Source: Stenotrophomonas maltophilia
Lineage (GTDB): Bacteria > Pseudomonadota > Gammaproteobacteria > Xanthomonadales > Xanthomonadaceae
Length of the DNA stretch: 64,000 bases
Direction of reading: 5' to 3'
NCBI RefSeq assembly: GCF_002138415.1
Contig: NZ_CP015612.1
Location: 2,706,001 to 2,770,000 of the forward strand
The notes beneath the pieces are model-generated. The model saw nothing but the letters and a program-made list of their open reading frames with translations. It was not told the DNA's origin and did not search any database. Below are positions 26,050-34,489 of the stretch, one piece after another. Each line of letters starts with the position of its first letter. Within the stretch, counting starts at the first letter, position 1. The translations under genes were made by a program, and so were the position numbers.

Positions 26050-26823
26050 ATGCCCCTTGCCGCTGCCGACTGGCCCGTTGCCCAGTCCATTGAACAGATC
26101 GCCGCCAACCTGGTCACGGTGCGCCAACGCATCGCCGATGCCTGCGCGCGAGTCGGCCGGGACCCGGCCAGCGTGCGCCTGCTGCCGGTCAGCAAGACCG
26201 TCGATGACGCCCGCATCCGCATGGCGGTGGCCGCAGGCTGTCACGAACTGGGCGAGAACAAGGTGCAGGAGGCGCAGCGCAAGGCCGAAACAATGGCCGA
26301 CCTGGGCGTGCACTGGTCGGTGATCGGCCATCTGCAGACCAACAAGGCGCGCTACGTGGCGCGCTTTGCCAGCGAGTTCCAGGCGCTGGACAGCCTGCGC
26401 GTGGCCGAGGCCCTGCAGCAGCGCCTGCAGCTGGAAGACCGCACGCTGGATGTATTCGTGCAGGTCAACACCTCGGCCGAACCGAGCAAGTACGGCCTGG
26501 AACCCGACGCGGTCGAGGCCTTCGTGCAGCAGCTTCCTGCATTCGATCGCCTGCGCGTGCGCGGCCTGATGACCTTGGCCGTTTTCACCCCCGAGGTCGA
26601 GCGCGTGCGCGCCTGCTTCGTGCGCCTGCGTGAACTGCGCGACCAGCTGCAACGCACCGCTCCGCCCGGCCTGGACCTGTCGCAGTTGTCGATGGGCATG
26701 TCCGGTGATTTCGAAGTGGCTATCGAGGAAGGTGCAACCGTGGTCCGCGTCGGCCAGGCCATTTTCGGCGCCCGCGCCACCCCGGACAGCTTCTACTGGC
26801 CGAGCAGCGGAGCCCCGGCATGA
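26050..26823 (+). CDS. yggS: YggS/PLPBP-family PLP homeostasis protein
   Basis: 257 residues with a single TIM-barrel domain like the N-terminal half of alanine racemase. Lys49 in RLLPVSKTVDD is the PLP lysine; ELGENKVQEAQ, WSVIGHLQTNKAR and LSMGMSGDFEVAIEEGATVVRVGQAIFG are family signatures. It buffers free PLP and affects amino-acid and keto-acid balance rather than acting as an enzyme. The gene is usually next to proC or pilT; here it leads an operon facing a MocR regulator. It overlaps the next gene by 4 bp (ATGA). Confidence 0.93.
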   Translation: MPLAAADWPVAQSIEQIAANLVTVRQRIADACARVGRDPASVRLLPVSKTVDDARIRMAVAAGCHELGENKVQEAQRKAETMADLGVHWSVIGHLQTNKARYVARFASEFQALDSLRVAEALQQRLQLEDRTLDVFVQVNTSAEPSKYGLEPDAVEAFVQQLPAFDRLRVRGLMTLAVFTPEVERVRACFVRLRELRDQLQRTAPPGLDLSQLSMGMSGDFEVAIEEGATVVRVGQAIFGARATPDSFYWPSSGAPA

Positions 26824-27521
26824 AGCACGCGGTCGTTCTGCAACACGTTGGCTTTGAAGACCTCGGCACCCTGCAGCCGCTGCTGCTGGCGCAGGGTTGG
26901 CAGTTGCAGGTGCTGCAGGCCGGTATCGACGCGCTGGACTCCGCCGAAACAGCCGACCTGCTGGTGGTGCTGGGCGGCCCGATCAGTGTCAATGACACAG
27001 CGACCTATCCCTTCGTCACCGACAGCATCGCCCTGCTGCAGCGCCGGCTGCAACAACAGCGGCCGACCCTGGGCATCTGCCTGGGTGCACAGCTGATGGC
27101 CCGTGCACTCGGTGCCAGTGTCGCTCCCAGTGGCGGCAAGGAGATCGGCTTTGCGCCACTACTGCTGACCGATGAAGGCCAGCGCTCGCCGCTGCAGGCC
27201 TTGCAGGGCATCCCGGTACTGCACTGGCATGGTGAAGCCTTCGAGCTTCCGGCCGGCGCACGCCGCCTGGCCAGTACGCCGGCCTGCCGTCACCAGGCGT
27301 TCGCCATCGGCAGCCACGCACTGGCCCTGCAATGCCATCCGGAACTGGACGCCCGCCAGTTCGAGCGCTGGCTGATCGGCCACACGCTGGAGCTGGCCCA
27401 GGCCGGCATCGATCCCAACGACCTGCGCGCGCAGGCGCGTCGCTATGGCGCGCCACTGGCCGCAGCCGCCACCGCGATGTTCGACCATTGGCTGCAGGAC
27501 CTGCCGGAGACACCGCAATGA
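26820..27521 (+). CDS. class I glutamine amidotransferase-like protein
   Basis: 233 residues with the GATase1 triad: Cys87 in GICLGAQLMA, His in ALQCHPELD and the following acidic residue. LVVLGGPISVNDTATYP matches the GMP-synthase-like stand-alone amidotransferases (YfeJ-like). No synthetase partner is adjacent, so the ammonia acceptor is unknown. Translationally coupled to yggS and to the next small gene by ATGA overlaps. Confidence 0.88.
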   Translation: MKHAVVLQHVGFEDLGTLQPLLLAQGWQLQVLQAGIDALDSAETADLLVVLGGPISVNDTATYPFVTDSIALLQRRLQQQRPTLGICLGAQLMARALGASVAPSGGKEIGFAPLLLTDEGQRSPLQALQGIPVLHWHGEAFELPAGARRLASTPACRHQAFAIGSHALALQCHPELDARQFERWLIGHTLELAQAGIDPNDLRAQARRYGAPLAAAATAMFDHWLQDLPETPQ

Positions 27522-27742
27522 ACTACCGACTGCAGATCCACCGTGATGGCGCCCACTGGGGCCACTTCGACTGCAGCGGCCCCGATGCCCTGCAGCGCAT
27601 GGACGCCATTGCCGCACAGCTGCCTGCCGATCAGGGCTTCCAGTTGAAACGGCAGAAAGGCGTCGGCGAAGAGCGCATCCTGTCCAGCAATGCCGATGGC
27701 CTGCGCGTACTGGCTTCGAAGATCCAGTACCGCGACATCTGA
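27518..27742 (+). CDS. small conserved-looking protein of unknown function
   Basis: 74 residues starting MNYRLQIHRDGAHWGHFDCS. The ATG overlaps the stop of the amidotransferase (ATGA), and the frame keeps the strong codon bias of its neighbours. It contains no membrane helix or cysteine pair; the C-terminal half (FQLKRQKGVGEERILSSNAD) is basic and polar. I cannot assign a function. A SMAG pair follows 12 bp after the stop and probably marks the end of the operon. Confidence 0.7.
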   Translation: MNYRLQIHRDGAHWGHFDCSGPDALQRMDAIAAQLPADQGFQLKRQKGVGEERILSSNADGLRVLASKIQYRDI

Positions 27743-27753
27743 CGATCGTCACG

Positions 27754-27818
27754 GTAGTGCCGGCCGCTGGCCGGTACCCGACGGGAGAACAGGTTTGCCG
27801 GCCAGCGGCCGGCACTAC
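27754..27818. repeat. SMAG/REP pair
   Basis: GTAGTGCCGGCCGCTGGCCG at 27754-27777 and the inverse ending GGCCGGCACTAC at 27794-27818, spaced by 16 bp. Located between the end of the yggS operon and the next gene. Confidence 0.88.
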
Positions 27819-27851
27819 CCCGGCTGTTCGGCCGCGTGCGAAGCTTCACCG

Positions 27852-28358
27852 ATGTTGACCCTGCAACGCGGCAGCCACCACGGACTGCTCATCGCCCCGC
27901 GCTGGCCCTCCACCCGCATCCAACTGGAAGAAGAGGCACTGCAATGCCTGCTCGACGCGCAGGCTCTGCTGCCTACCGGGCTGCGCCTGCTGCTCACCCG
28001 TGGCTTCGAACCCAGCCACAGCCGTCTCGGTGGCTTCCGCCGCGTGGTGCGACGGATCGGCATTGCGGTGTTCCGCACCTGCTACCCGCAGCGCCGCGAT
28101 GAAATCGACGCCATCTTCGGCGCCAACGGCCACGACATCGATGGCCGTCATGTCGATGTCTCACTGGTACTCCACGGCAAGCGGCTGCGCTTGCTGCCCC
28201 TGGGCGTATTCACCCCACCGCGCTGGCAGCACCGCCGCGTCGCCCGGTATGCCGAGCTGGTCGCACGAGCGAAGCGCAGCCTGCAGGACTGCGGCTTCGA
28301 GCTGCATCACAACCCCACCGAAGCGCTGCAGATCCACTGCGATTACCCACCACGGTGA
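27852..28358 (+). CDS. hypothetical protein with weak resemblance to VanX-type (M15D) dipeptidases
   Basis: 168 residues from MLTLQRGSHHGLLIAPRWPS. The segment GHDIDGRHVDVSLVLHGKRL (about 98-117) resembles the His/Asp zinc-binding region of D-Ala-D-Ala dipeptidases. The helix LLPTGLRLLLTRGFEPSHSR also fits their 'G-L-R-I-x-D-G-Y-R' segment. The expected C-terminal E-x-W motif is not clear (EALQIHCDYP). It may be a degenerate or divergent M15 peptidase; no signal peptide is seen. Coding status is well supported by frame and codon use, function is not. Confidence 0.65.
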   Translation: MLTLQRGSHHGLLIAPRWPSTRIQLEEEALQCLLDAQALLPTGLRLLLTRGFEPSHSRLGGFRRVVRRIGIAVFRTCYPQRRDEIDAIFGANGHDIDGRHVDVSLVLHGKRLRLLPLGVFTPPRWQHRRVARYAELVARAKRSLQDCGFELHHNPTEALQIHCDYPPR

Positions 28359-28402
28359 CCCCCGCGACTGGTTGTGCAGCGTTCGCCGCTCGCCCCGTTG
28401 AT

Positions 28403-28421
28403 GCAAATGATTCTCTTTTGC
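28403..28421. promoter_or_regulatory. Fur box of the haem-uptake sigma operon
   Basis: GCAAATGATTCTCTTTTGC, a 19-bp dyad with arms GCAAA and TTTGC around ATGATTCTC. It is 65 bp upstream of the ECF sigma start and close to the Fur consensus GATAATGATAATCATTATC. Iron-repressed expression of the sigma factor is the expected result. Confidence 0.75.
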
Positions 28422-28485
28422 TGTAAGGTGCAGCCGCTGCCCTTGCCGCCGCGGGCTGTTCCCTTTCCCAGTTGTCGCCCGCCCC

Positions 28486-28995
28486 GTGTCCACGCCTGTC
28501 GAACCGACGGATGTCGCGCAGCTGTGTGCGGCCCATTACCGGCCGCTGCACGCCCATGTCCGCCGCAAACTCCCGCAACGCAGCGACGCCGATGACGTCG
28601 TCCAGGAAACCTGGCTGCGTGTCGTCAAAGTCGCCACCAGCGGCCTGCTGAGCAATGGCCGCGCGTATCTGTACCGCGTTGCCCACAACCTGATCGCCGA
28701 TCACTTCCGGCAACGTCAGCGCCGTCGTGAGGAAGCGCTGGACGAGGCGCAGCTGCACGCTTTCGTCGATCCTGCACCGCTGCCGGAGCAGCGCCTGCTC
28801 GACGCCGAACAGCTGCGCCATCTCGATGCGATCATCGCCGCGCTGCCACCGCGCTCGCGCCAAGTGTTCCTGCTGGCACGTGTGGAACAGATGGCCTTGG
28901 CCGAGATCGGCCGCCAGCTGGGCATCAGCCGACAGACCGCGCACGGCCATCTGCTGCGCGCCCTCGTCGCCCTGCAGCAGGTGCCGGGTGCATGA
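28486..28995 (+). CDS. ECF sigma factor, FecI-like
   Basis: 169 residues starting at a GTG. Region 2 is visible as DADDVVQETWLRVVK and GRAYLYRVAHNLIADHFRQR; region 4 as ALPPRSRQVFLLARVEQMALAEIGRQLGISRQTAHGHLLRAL. It belongs to the iron-starvation sigma group that answers signals from an outer-membrane receptor through a FecR partner. The fecR gene overlaps by 4 bp (ATGA). Upstream lies a Fur box. Confidence 0.92.
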   Translation: MSTPVEPTDVAQLCAAHYRPLHAHVRRKLPQRSDADDVVQETWLRVVKVATSGLLSNGRAYLYRVAHNLIADHFRQRQRRREEALDEAQLHAFVDPAPLPEQRLLDAEQLRHLDAIIAALPPRSRQVFLLARVEQMALAEIGRQLGISRQTAHGHLLRALVALQQVPGA

Positions 28996-29918
28996 GCCAG
29001 GACGCGATCGCACGCGAAGCCGCCCGCTGGTGGCTGGATGGACACGATGGCACCCGCGACGAGAACGCGTTCGACCAGTGGTGCCAGGCCGATCCGCGCC
29101 ATGTTGCGCAATACCAGCATCTGCAGCAGCTGTGGCAGGCCGGTGCAACCTTGCCCAGCCTGCAACGGCAACAGCAACGGCGGCAGCGACGGCGCCTGGG
29201 CGAGGCCGGCATTGCGGTACTGCTGCTGTGCGCGCTCGGCCTGTACAGCCGCACCGCTTCGCCACCCGCCGCGCAGGTACTGCGCACTGCCGCCGGTGAG
29301 ATCCGTGACGAAGCCCTGCCCGATGGTTCGCATGTCCTGCTGTCACCAGGCAGCGAAGTACATGTGCGCGTCGATGCACAGCGCCGCCAGTTGCAGCTGC
29401 AGCGGGGGCAAGCCTGGTTCAAGGTCGCCGCGGATGCCGGCCGGCCATTCCAGGTACACACCCCACAGGGCACGGTCACTGCGCTGGGAACCGCGTTTGA
29501 TCTGGCCGTACAGGGCGACAACAGCGTGGTCACGGTCACCGAGCACAGCGTCCGCGTAGAGAGCGGTACCGCCAGCGTGCAGGCCAGCGAGGGGCAGCAG
29601 ATACGCTTCAACGGACAAGCGACTGCTGCAGCACATCCCGCAGACGGCGGCACCCTGGCGTGGCGCGAACGGCGCCTGCACTGGGTTTCGGCCCCGCTGG
29701 CCGACGTCACCCAGGGGCTGGACCGTTGGCATGGCGGACATACCTGGATCGTCGGTGCACGGCTTCGCCAATGGCCGGTCACCCTGCTGGGCAATGCAGA
29801 TGGTGCCGCCAGCAACCGCGACCAGCTCGCCGCGCAGCTGCATGTGCGTGTGCTGCGTATCGGCGCGGGCATGCAGGTGTGGTTGCCGCCGCGCGAGGAG
29901 CAGCGCGATGCACCCTGA
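28992..29918 (+). CDS. FecR-type anti-sigma / sigma regulator
   Basis: 308 residues. The N-terminal DUF4880-like segment REAARWWLDGHDGTRDENAFDQWCQADPRH is cytoplasmic and binds sigma. One membrane helix lies at about 74-92 (LGEAGIAVLLLCALGLYSR). The periplasmic FecR domain follows (TAAGEIRDEALPDGSHVLLSPGSEVHV). It carries the signal from the receptor's N-terminal STN domain to the sigma factor. Confidence 0.9.
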   Translation: MSQDAIAREAARWWLDGHDGTRDENAFDQWCQADPRHVAQYQHLQQLWQAGATLPSLQRQQQRRQRRRLGEAGIAVLLLCALGLYSRTASPPAAQVLRTAAGEIRDEALPDGSHVLLSPGSEVHVRVDAQRRQLQLQRGQAWFKVAADAGRPFQVHTPQGTVTALGTAFDLAVQGDNSVVTVTEHSVRVESGTASVQASEGQQIRFNGQATAAAHPADGGTLAWRERRLHWVSAPLADVTQGLDRWHGGHTWIVGARLRQWPVTLLGNADGAASNRDQLAAQLHVRVLRIGAGMQVWLPPREEQRDAP

Positions 29919-29982
29919 CATTGGACGCACCACTGCGTCTACCCAGGATGACGACGCTTTGCGTCAGCCCCTGGAGCCCCCG

Positions 29983-32454
29983 ATGCTGTGCCCCCGCCCC
30001 CTTGTCCTCGCACTGTCGCTGGCCTGCGCCAGCACCGTTCCACTGCTGCCAAACAGCGCCCACGCGCAGGCCGCCACTCGAAGCTACGATCTGCACGCCC
30101 AGCCACTGGCCGCCGCCCTGGACGCCTACAGCCGGCTGACCGGTGTCGATCTGGTGATCGGCGCGGCGCTGCCTGCCGGTCATTCGGCGCCTGCTCTGCG
30201 CGGTGACTTCGACGATGCGCAGGCCCTGACGCGCCTGCTGGCGGGCAGCGGCCTGCGCCCGCGCTTCGTGGATGCGCGTCGTGCCGCCCTGGAACCGGCG
30301 CCGGCCGAACGCGCCGATGGCAGCCGCCGCACCGGCCCGCTGCGGGTGCAGGGCACTACCGCGCACGGCCAGGCACCGGGTGCCGGTGCCAGCCAATACG
30401 TACCGGCCACCCGCGATGGCTTTGCGCCCTCGGTCGGCAGCGAGCGCGTGGCGATGGCCGAACGCCAGGAAGGCAACAGCCTGCTGCGCTCGATGCCCGG
30501 CACCCACAGCTTCCATTCGCGCAGCCAGCCGGGCCTGCAGGTCAACATCCGCGGCATGACCGGTGCCGGCCGGGTCAACACCATGATCGATGGTGTCACC
30601 CAGACCTTCCGCAACAATGCCGGGCATGGCTCGGGCGGTCCGTTCGCCTATGTCGATCCCTTCCTGCTGGCCGGCGTGGACGTGCAGCGCGGCGCGGTCG
30701 CCGGCGGAGATGGCGCCGGTACGCTGGCTGGCAGTGCCAACTTCCGTACGCTGGATATCGACGACCTGCTCGGTGAGGGGCGCGACTGGGGCCTGCGAGC
30801 GGGCTATCGCCATGGCAACAACGGCTATGGCAGCGGCCGCACCTTCGCCGGTGCGTGGCGTCACAGCGAGGACGGCGGTGACCGCCAGTTCGGCCTGCTG
30901 GCCGCCGCCAGCAGCAGCCGCAGCAACGAGTACGCCACCGCCCGCGGGCAGAAGAACAGTGCCGACCCCGGCAGCCAGCAGCCCAGCAGCTGGCTGTTGA
31001 AAGCGCGCCTGCAGCCCAGTGACCAGCATCGACTGGACCTGAGCCACATGCGTTACGAAAACGACTTCTACCACAACTACCCGTGGCAGATTTCCGCGCG
31101 CAACCAGCGCGTCAGTTACCACTACACGCCCTACTCGCCGTGGATCGATCTGCGCGCGACCTTCGCCGGCAACAAGACCCGGCTGTTCTATCCGCCGGTA
31201 GAGGATTCGAGCTACATCGGCCGCCGCACCCACAGCAGCCTGAGCAGCTGGACCGTGGACAACACCAGCCACTTCGATATCGGTGCGCTGCAGGCGCGCT
31301 GGAACACCGGCATCAAGCACCAGTCGGACATCTACGTGGCCGACACCCCGACCCTGCGCGGCGCCAACCCGCAGGGTCGCAGCCAGCTGGACAGTGTGTT
31401 CAGCACGCTGGAACTGCAGTACGACGTCTACGCGCTGACCGCAGGCCTGCGCCAGGATCGCTATGGCATCCGTGGCCACGTCCCGGTGTGCTCGGATGTC
31501 CCCGGCCAGTGCGCGGAGATCAACGGCGGCGGCATCGACGTGCGCCGCACCCAGCACGCGCTCAGCCCCAGCCTGGCGGTTTCGTGGCAGGCCACCGACT
31601 GGCTGCAGCTGTTCGCCGAAGCCTCGCGCACATCGCGGCCGCCGCGCGTGCAGGAGATGTTCTTCGAGAAAATCCCGCTGGAAGGCATGAGCGATGCCGA
31701 CGGCGTGGGCGCCAACCCGTTCCTGCGCCGTGAGCGCTCGCGCAACCTGCAGTTCGGCGCCAACCTCAGCACCGACTCGCTGCTGGTTGACGGCGACCTG
31801 GCCCAGCTGCGCGTCACCCGCTTCGACAACCGCATCCGCGACTACATCAAGCCGCAATACCTGCTGATCGTGCATCCGCCTGAAGTGGAGCCGTTCGTGG
31901 TACCGATCGACAGCGATCCCCAGCTCACTGCCTGGACCGATGCGCTGGACGTGGACGATTTCAGCACCACCACGCGCTGGATGAACCACCCGGGCGTGGT
32001 GCGCATGCGCGGTATCGAACTGGAAGCGCACTACGCCAGCGAGCACTACCACGCCACACTGAGCTGGACCCGCTCGCGCACCAGTGCGCCGGCCATCGAG
32101 TTCGTCAACCTGGAAGACATCACCGCCCTGCCCGATCGCTACTGGACACTGGACGTGGGCGGCCGCTGGTGGCAGCAGCGCGTGCAGGCCGGCCTGCGTG
32201 CCGAGTACTCCGGCCCGACCGAGGAAGGCTACGACTTCTTCCAGACCCGCAAGACCGGCGGTACCGGTGTACTGCTCGACTTCTACGCCAGCTTCAAGCC
32301 CCAGCCCAACACCACGCTGTGGCTGAACATCGAAAACCTGCAGAACAAGGCCTATGACAACAATGCCTCGATCGACAGCATCTTCAGCCCGATCCTGGAC
32401 CGCGGCAACGGCCGTGGCCGTACCGTCTCGATGGGCGTCAATGTGGCGTTCTAG
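29983..32454 (+). CDS. TonB-dependent transducer, haem/haemoglobin receptor-like, with STN domain
   Basis: 823 residues. Signal peptide 1-29, then an STN signalling domain (YDLHAQPLAAALDAYSRLTG) at about 33-100 that should contact FecR. The plug follows (VNIRGMTGAGRVNTMIDGVT) and then a 22-strand barrel ending in Phe. The region SRPPRVQEMF followed by NPFLRRERSRN matches the FRAP/NPDL area of haem receptors, although FRAP itself reads SRPP. With ChaN and TonB genes downstream, haem or haemoprotein is the likeliest ligand. The ATG at 29983 has GGAG 7 bases upstream and starts the signal peptide directly. Confidence 0.88.
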   Translation: MLCPRPLVLALSLACASTVPLLPNSAHAQAATRSYDLHAQPLAAALDAYSRLTGVDLVIGAALPAGHSAPALRGDFDDAQALTRLLAGSGLRPRFVDARRAALEPAPAERADGSRRTGPLRVQGTTAHGQAPGAGASQYVPATRDGFAPSVGSERVAMAERQEGNSLLRSMPGTHSFHSRSQPGLQVNIRGMTGAGRVNTMIDGVTQTFRNNAGHGSGGPFAYVDPFLLAGVDVQRGAVAGGDGAGTLAGSANFRTLDIDDLLGEGRDWGLRAGYRHGNNGYGSGRTFAGAWRHSEDGGDRQFGLLAAASSSRSNEYATARGQKNSADPGSQQPSSWLLKARLQPSDQHRLDLSHMRYENDFYHNYPWQISARNQRVSYHYTPYSPWIDLRATFAGNKTRLFYPPVEDSSYIGRRTHSSLSSWTVDNTSHFDIGALQARWNTGIKHQSDIYVADTPTLRGANPQGRSQLDSVFSTLELQYDVYALTAGLRQDRYGIRGHVPVCSDVPGQCAEINGGGIDVRRTQHALSPSLAVSWQATDWLQLFAEASRTSRPPRVQEMFFEKIPLEGMSDADGVGANPFLRRERSRNLQFGANLSTDSLLVDGDLAQLRVTRFDNRIRDYIKPQYLLIVHPPEVEPFVVPIDSDPQLTAWTDALDVDDFSTTTRWMNHPGVVRMRGIELEAHYASEHYHATLSWTRSRTSAPAIEFVNLEDITALPDRYWTLDVGGRWWQQRVQAGLRAEYSGPTEEGYDFFQTRKTGGTGVLLDFYASFKPQPNTTLWLNIENLQNKAYDNNASIDSIFSPILDRGNGRGRTVSMGVNVAF

Positions 32455-33241
32455 CCGCCGCTGGCTGCCGCTGTGCCTGCTGGCCCTGGCGGGCGCGGCC
32501 AGCGCGCAGCCGATGCCTGGCACGGTGATCGACCTGGACACCGGCCAGCGCCTGGACGAAGCCGCATTCGTGACGCGTGCGGCGGATGCCCAGCGGCTGC
32601 TGCTGGGTGAACGCCATGACCTCGCCGGAGACCACGCCGCCCAGCGCTGGCTGCTGCAGGCCCTGCAGCGGCAGCGCCCGCAGGGTTCACTGGTGCTGGA
32701 AATGATCGCCAGTGAGCGCCAGCCACGCCTGCAGCGGGTGCAGCGCTGGCTGGCCAAGGGCAACCAGGCCGAAGGTGCACGCCTGCAGGAACTGCTGGAC
32801 TGGGACACGCGCTGGCCGTGGGCCGCGTATGGCGGGCTGGTACGGGATGCTGCCGATGCAGGCACGCCGCTGTTCGGCGGCAACCTATCGCGTGCCGAGG
32901 TCAACGCGCTGCTCGCCTCCAGCGAGGCGGTGCGTTTCCCGGTGGCCGCTGCCCGCCAGCGCCTGTCGGCGGTGGTGCTGGCCCAGCACACAGACGCGGC
33001 ACCGATGCTGGAAGGGATGCTGGCCGTGCAGCAGGCCCGCGACACGCGCATGGCGCAGGTGCTGTTTGATGCGCCCGCGCCGGCGCTGCTGGTCGCGGGT
33101 CGCTGGCATGTACTGCGCGGCACCGGGGTACCGGGCTACCTTTCACCGGGTACGCCTGCGCTGGTGATCGCGTTGGCCTCGCCGGGTGAAACCGTCGATG
33201 CGATTGATGCCGATCTGCTGTGGGTGCTGGGCGATGAGTGA
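32441..33241 (+). CDS. ChaN-family haem-binding protein
   Basis: 266 residues with a signal peptide (RRWLPLCLLALAGAASAQPM). The DUF399/ChaN domain shows RLLLGERHDLAGDHAAQRWLL near 55-75, with Glu/His residues at the position used for ligand binding in the family, and WDTRWPWAAYGGLVRDA further on. ChaN of Campylobacter binds cofacial haems and works with a TonB receptor. The mature N-terminus has no lipobox cysteine, unlike many ChaN lipoproteins. It overlaps the receptor gene by 14 bp and tonB by 8 bp. Confidence 0.85.
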   Translation: MWRSSRRWLPLCLLALAGAASAQPMPGTVIDLDTGQRLDEAAFVTRAADAQRLLLGERHDLAGDHAAQRWLLQALQRQRPQGSLVLEMIASERQPRLQRVQRWLAKGNQAEGARLQELLDWDTRWPWAAYGGLVRDAADAGTPLFGGNLSRAEVNALLASSEAVRFPVAAARQRLSAVVLAQHTDAAPMLEGMLAVQQARDTRMAQVLFDAPAPALLVAGRWHVLRGTGVPGYLSPGTPALVIALASPGETVDAIDADLLWVLGDE

Positions 33242-33947
33242 ACGCGGCCAACACTGGCAGGCGATTGCCATCACCATCGGCCTTCATCTGCTGCCCTTGC
33301 TGCTGCTGTTGCATTGGGTCGCGACGCCGCCCATGCTCCCGCCACCGGAGCAGGACGTGCGCATCAGCCTGCGCCTGCTGGCACCGGCCACGCCGCCGCA
33401 GCCGGTCGAGGAGCGCCAGGCCGATACCCCCAGCCAGGCGCAGCAGGCGCGTGCGTCGCAGCCGACAAAGTCGCCCCCGCCACCGAAACCCACCGCCGCG
33501 CGCGAGGGCGAGTTGGCCGCCAGCGAAACGAGCGGGACGGGTCGAAAGCCGCTGCCGGTCGCCCCGCCTGCGGCCGCGACCGATGCAAGTCCCGCACCGG
33601 CATCGATCACGGCCGCGCCGCCCGCTCCGGACGCGCCACCGGCGGACTTCCAGGCCGGCGCCGCCAGCGACCAGTGGGAAGCCCGCCTGATGGCGCGGCT
33701 GGAGCGCTATCGCTACTACCCTGCCGCCGCGCGCTCGCGCCGGCAGCAGGGCACCGCCTGGGTCAGGGCCAGCATCGACCGCGAGGGCCGCCTGCTGGCC
33801 CTGCGGCTGGAGCAGTCCAGTGGCCAGCCGACGCTGAATGACGCAGCGCTGCAGACCTTCCGTCGTGCACAGCCGCTGCCGCCCATTCCCGTGGAAATGA
33901 AGGCACCGCAGGAGCTGGTGGTACCGGTGGAGTACTACCTGCGCTAG
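33234..33947 (+). CDS. TonB-like energy transducer dedicated to the haem locus
   Basis: 237 residues. One N-terminal membrane helix (AIAITIGLHLLPLLLLLHWV, about 10-29), a long Pro/Ala/Lys-rich periplasmic spacer (about 45-150), and a C-terminal TonB domain (YYPAAARSRRQQGTAWVRAS, ending VPVEYYLR). As last gene of the sigma-receptor operon it resembles dedicated TonB paralogues such as HasB. It is convergent with ridA; the two coding regions overlap by 4 bp. Confidence 0.9.
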   Translation: MSERGQHWQAIAITIGLHLLPLLLLLHWVATPPMLPPPEQDVRISLRLLAPATPPQPVEERQADTPSQAQQARASQPTKSPPPPKPTAAREGELAASETSGTGRKPLPVAPPAAATDASPAPASITAAPPAPDAPPADFQAGAASDQWEARLMARLERYRYYPAAARSRRQQGTAWVRASIDREGRLLALRLEQSSGQPTLNDAALQTFRRAQPLPPIPVEMKAPQELVVPVEYYLR

Positions 33948-34378
33948 GCGGCATAGGCCTCCGCCTCGATCTCGAACAGCATGCCGTCCAGCGCCAGCCG
34001 CGGCACCGGGATCAGCGTGCAGGTGGGCGCCGCACGGTTCGGCCAGCGCCGCCGCACCTGATGAGCGATGATGCCCAGCCGGTCCTCGTCGTGGTCGACC
34101 ACCAGGATACGCAACCGTGCGACATCGGCCAGGCTGGCCTGCGCCGAACGCAATGCAATCTGCAGGTTGTCCAGTGCCTGCCCGACCTGTTCCTCGAAAC
34201 CGGGGGAGAGATGGCCATCGGCATCCTCCCCGCCCTGCCCGGCGATATGGATCACCCGCGCCGGCAACCGCACCACGGCCACGTGTGAGTACCCGTTGCC
34301 GGAAGGGTCGTAGAGACCGGGAGGATTGAAAAGCTCCAGCAGGCCATGGCTGAGGTCCGGGGTGGTCAGCAGGTTCAT
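33944..34378 (-). CDS. RidA-family (YjgF/UK114) protein
   Basis: 144 residues starting MNLLTTPDLSHGLLELFNPP. The family core is visible: SHVAVVRLPARVIHIAGQGG, FEEQVGQALDNLQIALRSAQ, and PNRAAPTCTLIPVPRLALDGMLFEIEAEA. The Arg in NRAAPTC corresponds to the catalytic arginine of enamine deaminases in related proteins. RidA proteins hydrolyse reactive enamine/imine intermediates formed by PLP enzymes. Upstream is an SoxR-like box at 34414-34435. Confidence 0.88.
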   Translation of the reverse strand: MNLLTTPDLSHGLLELFNPPGLYDPSGNGYSHVAVVRLPARVIHIAGQGGEDADGHLSPGFEEQVGQALDNLQIALRSAQASLADVARLRILVVDHDEDRLGIIAHQVRRRWPNRAAPTCTLIPVPRLALDGMLFEIEAEAYAA

Positions 34379-34413
34379 GCCGCATGCCTCGTGGGGGATA
34401 CGAGGCACTCTGC

Positions 34414-34435
34414 GACCTCAACTCCGGTTGAGGTC
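34414..34435. promoter_or_regulatory. SoxR-like operator upstream of ridA
   Basis: GACCTCAAC-TCCG-GTTGAGGTC, a perfect 9-bp dyad. Its inner 18 bp (CCTCAACTCCGGTTGAGG) has the same ends and length as the SoxR box CCTCAAGTTAACTTGAGG. On the minus strand TTGACC precedes it like a -35 element, as in MerR-family promoters with long spacers. It lies 36 bp from the ridA start. Confidence 0.55.
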
Positions 34436-34489
34436 AAATGGAACTGGCGCAACAGAGTGGTCCGCCATGCGCAACGATCGCGCCCGCTT

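Noticed and set aside
29779..33123. A minus-strand frame open for about 1100 codons opposite the TonB receptor, chaN and tonB
   Set aside because: Composition is Arg/Ala/Val-rich without domains; it is the antisense shadow of well-supported genes.
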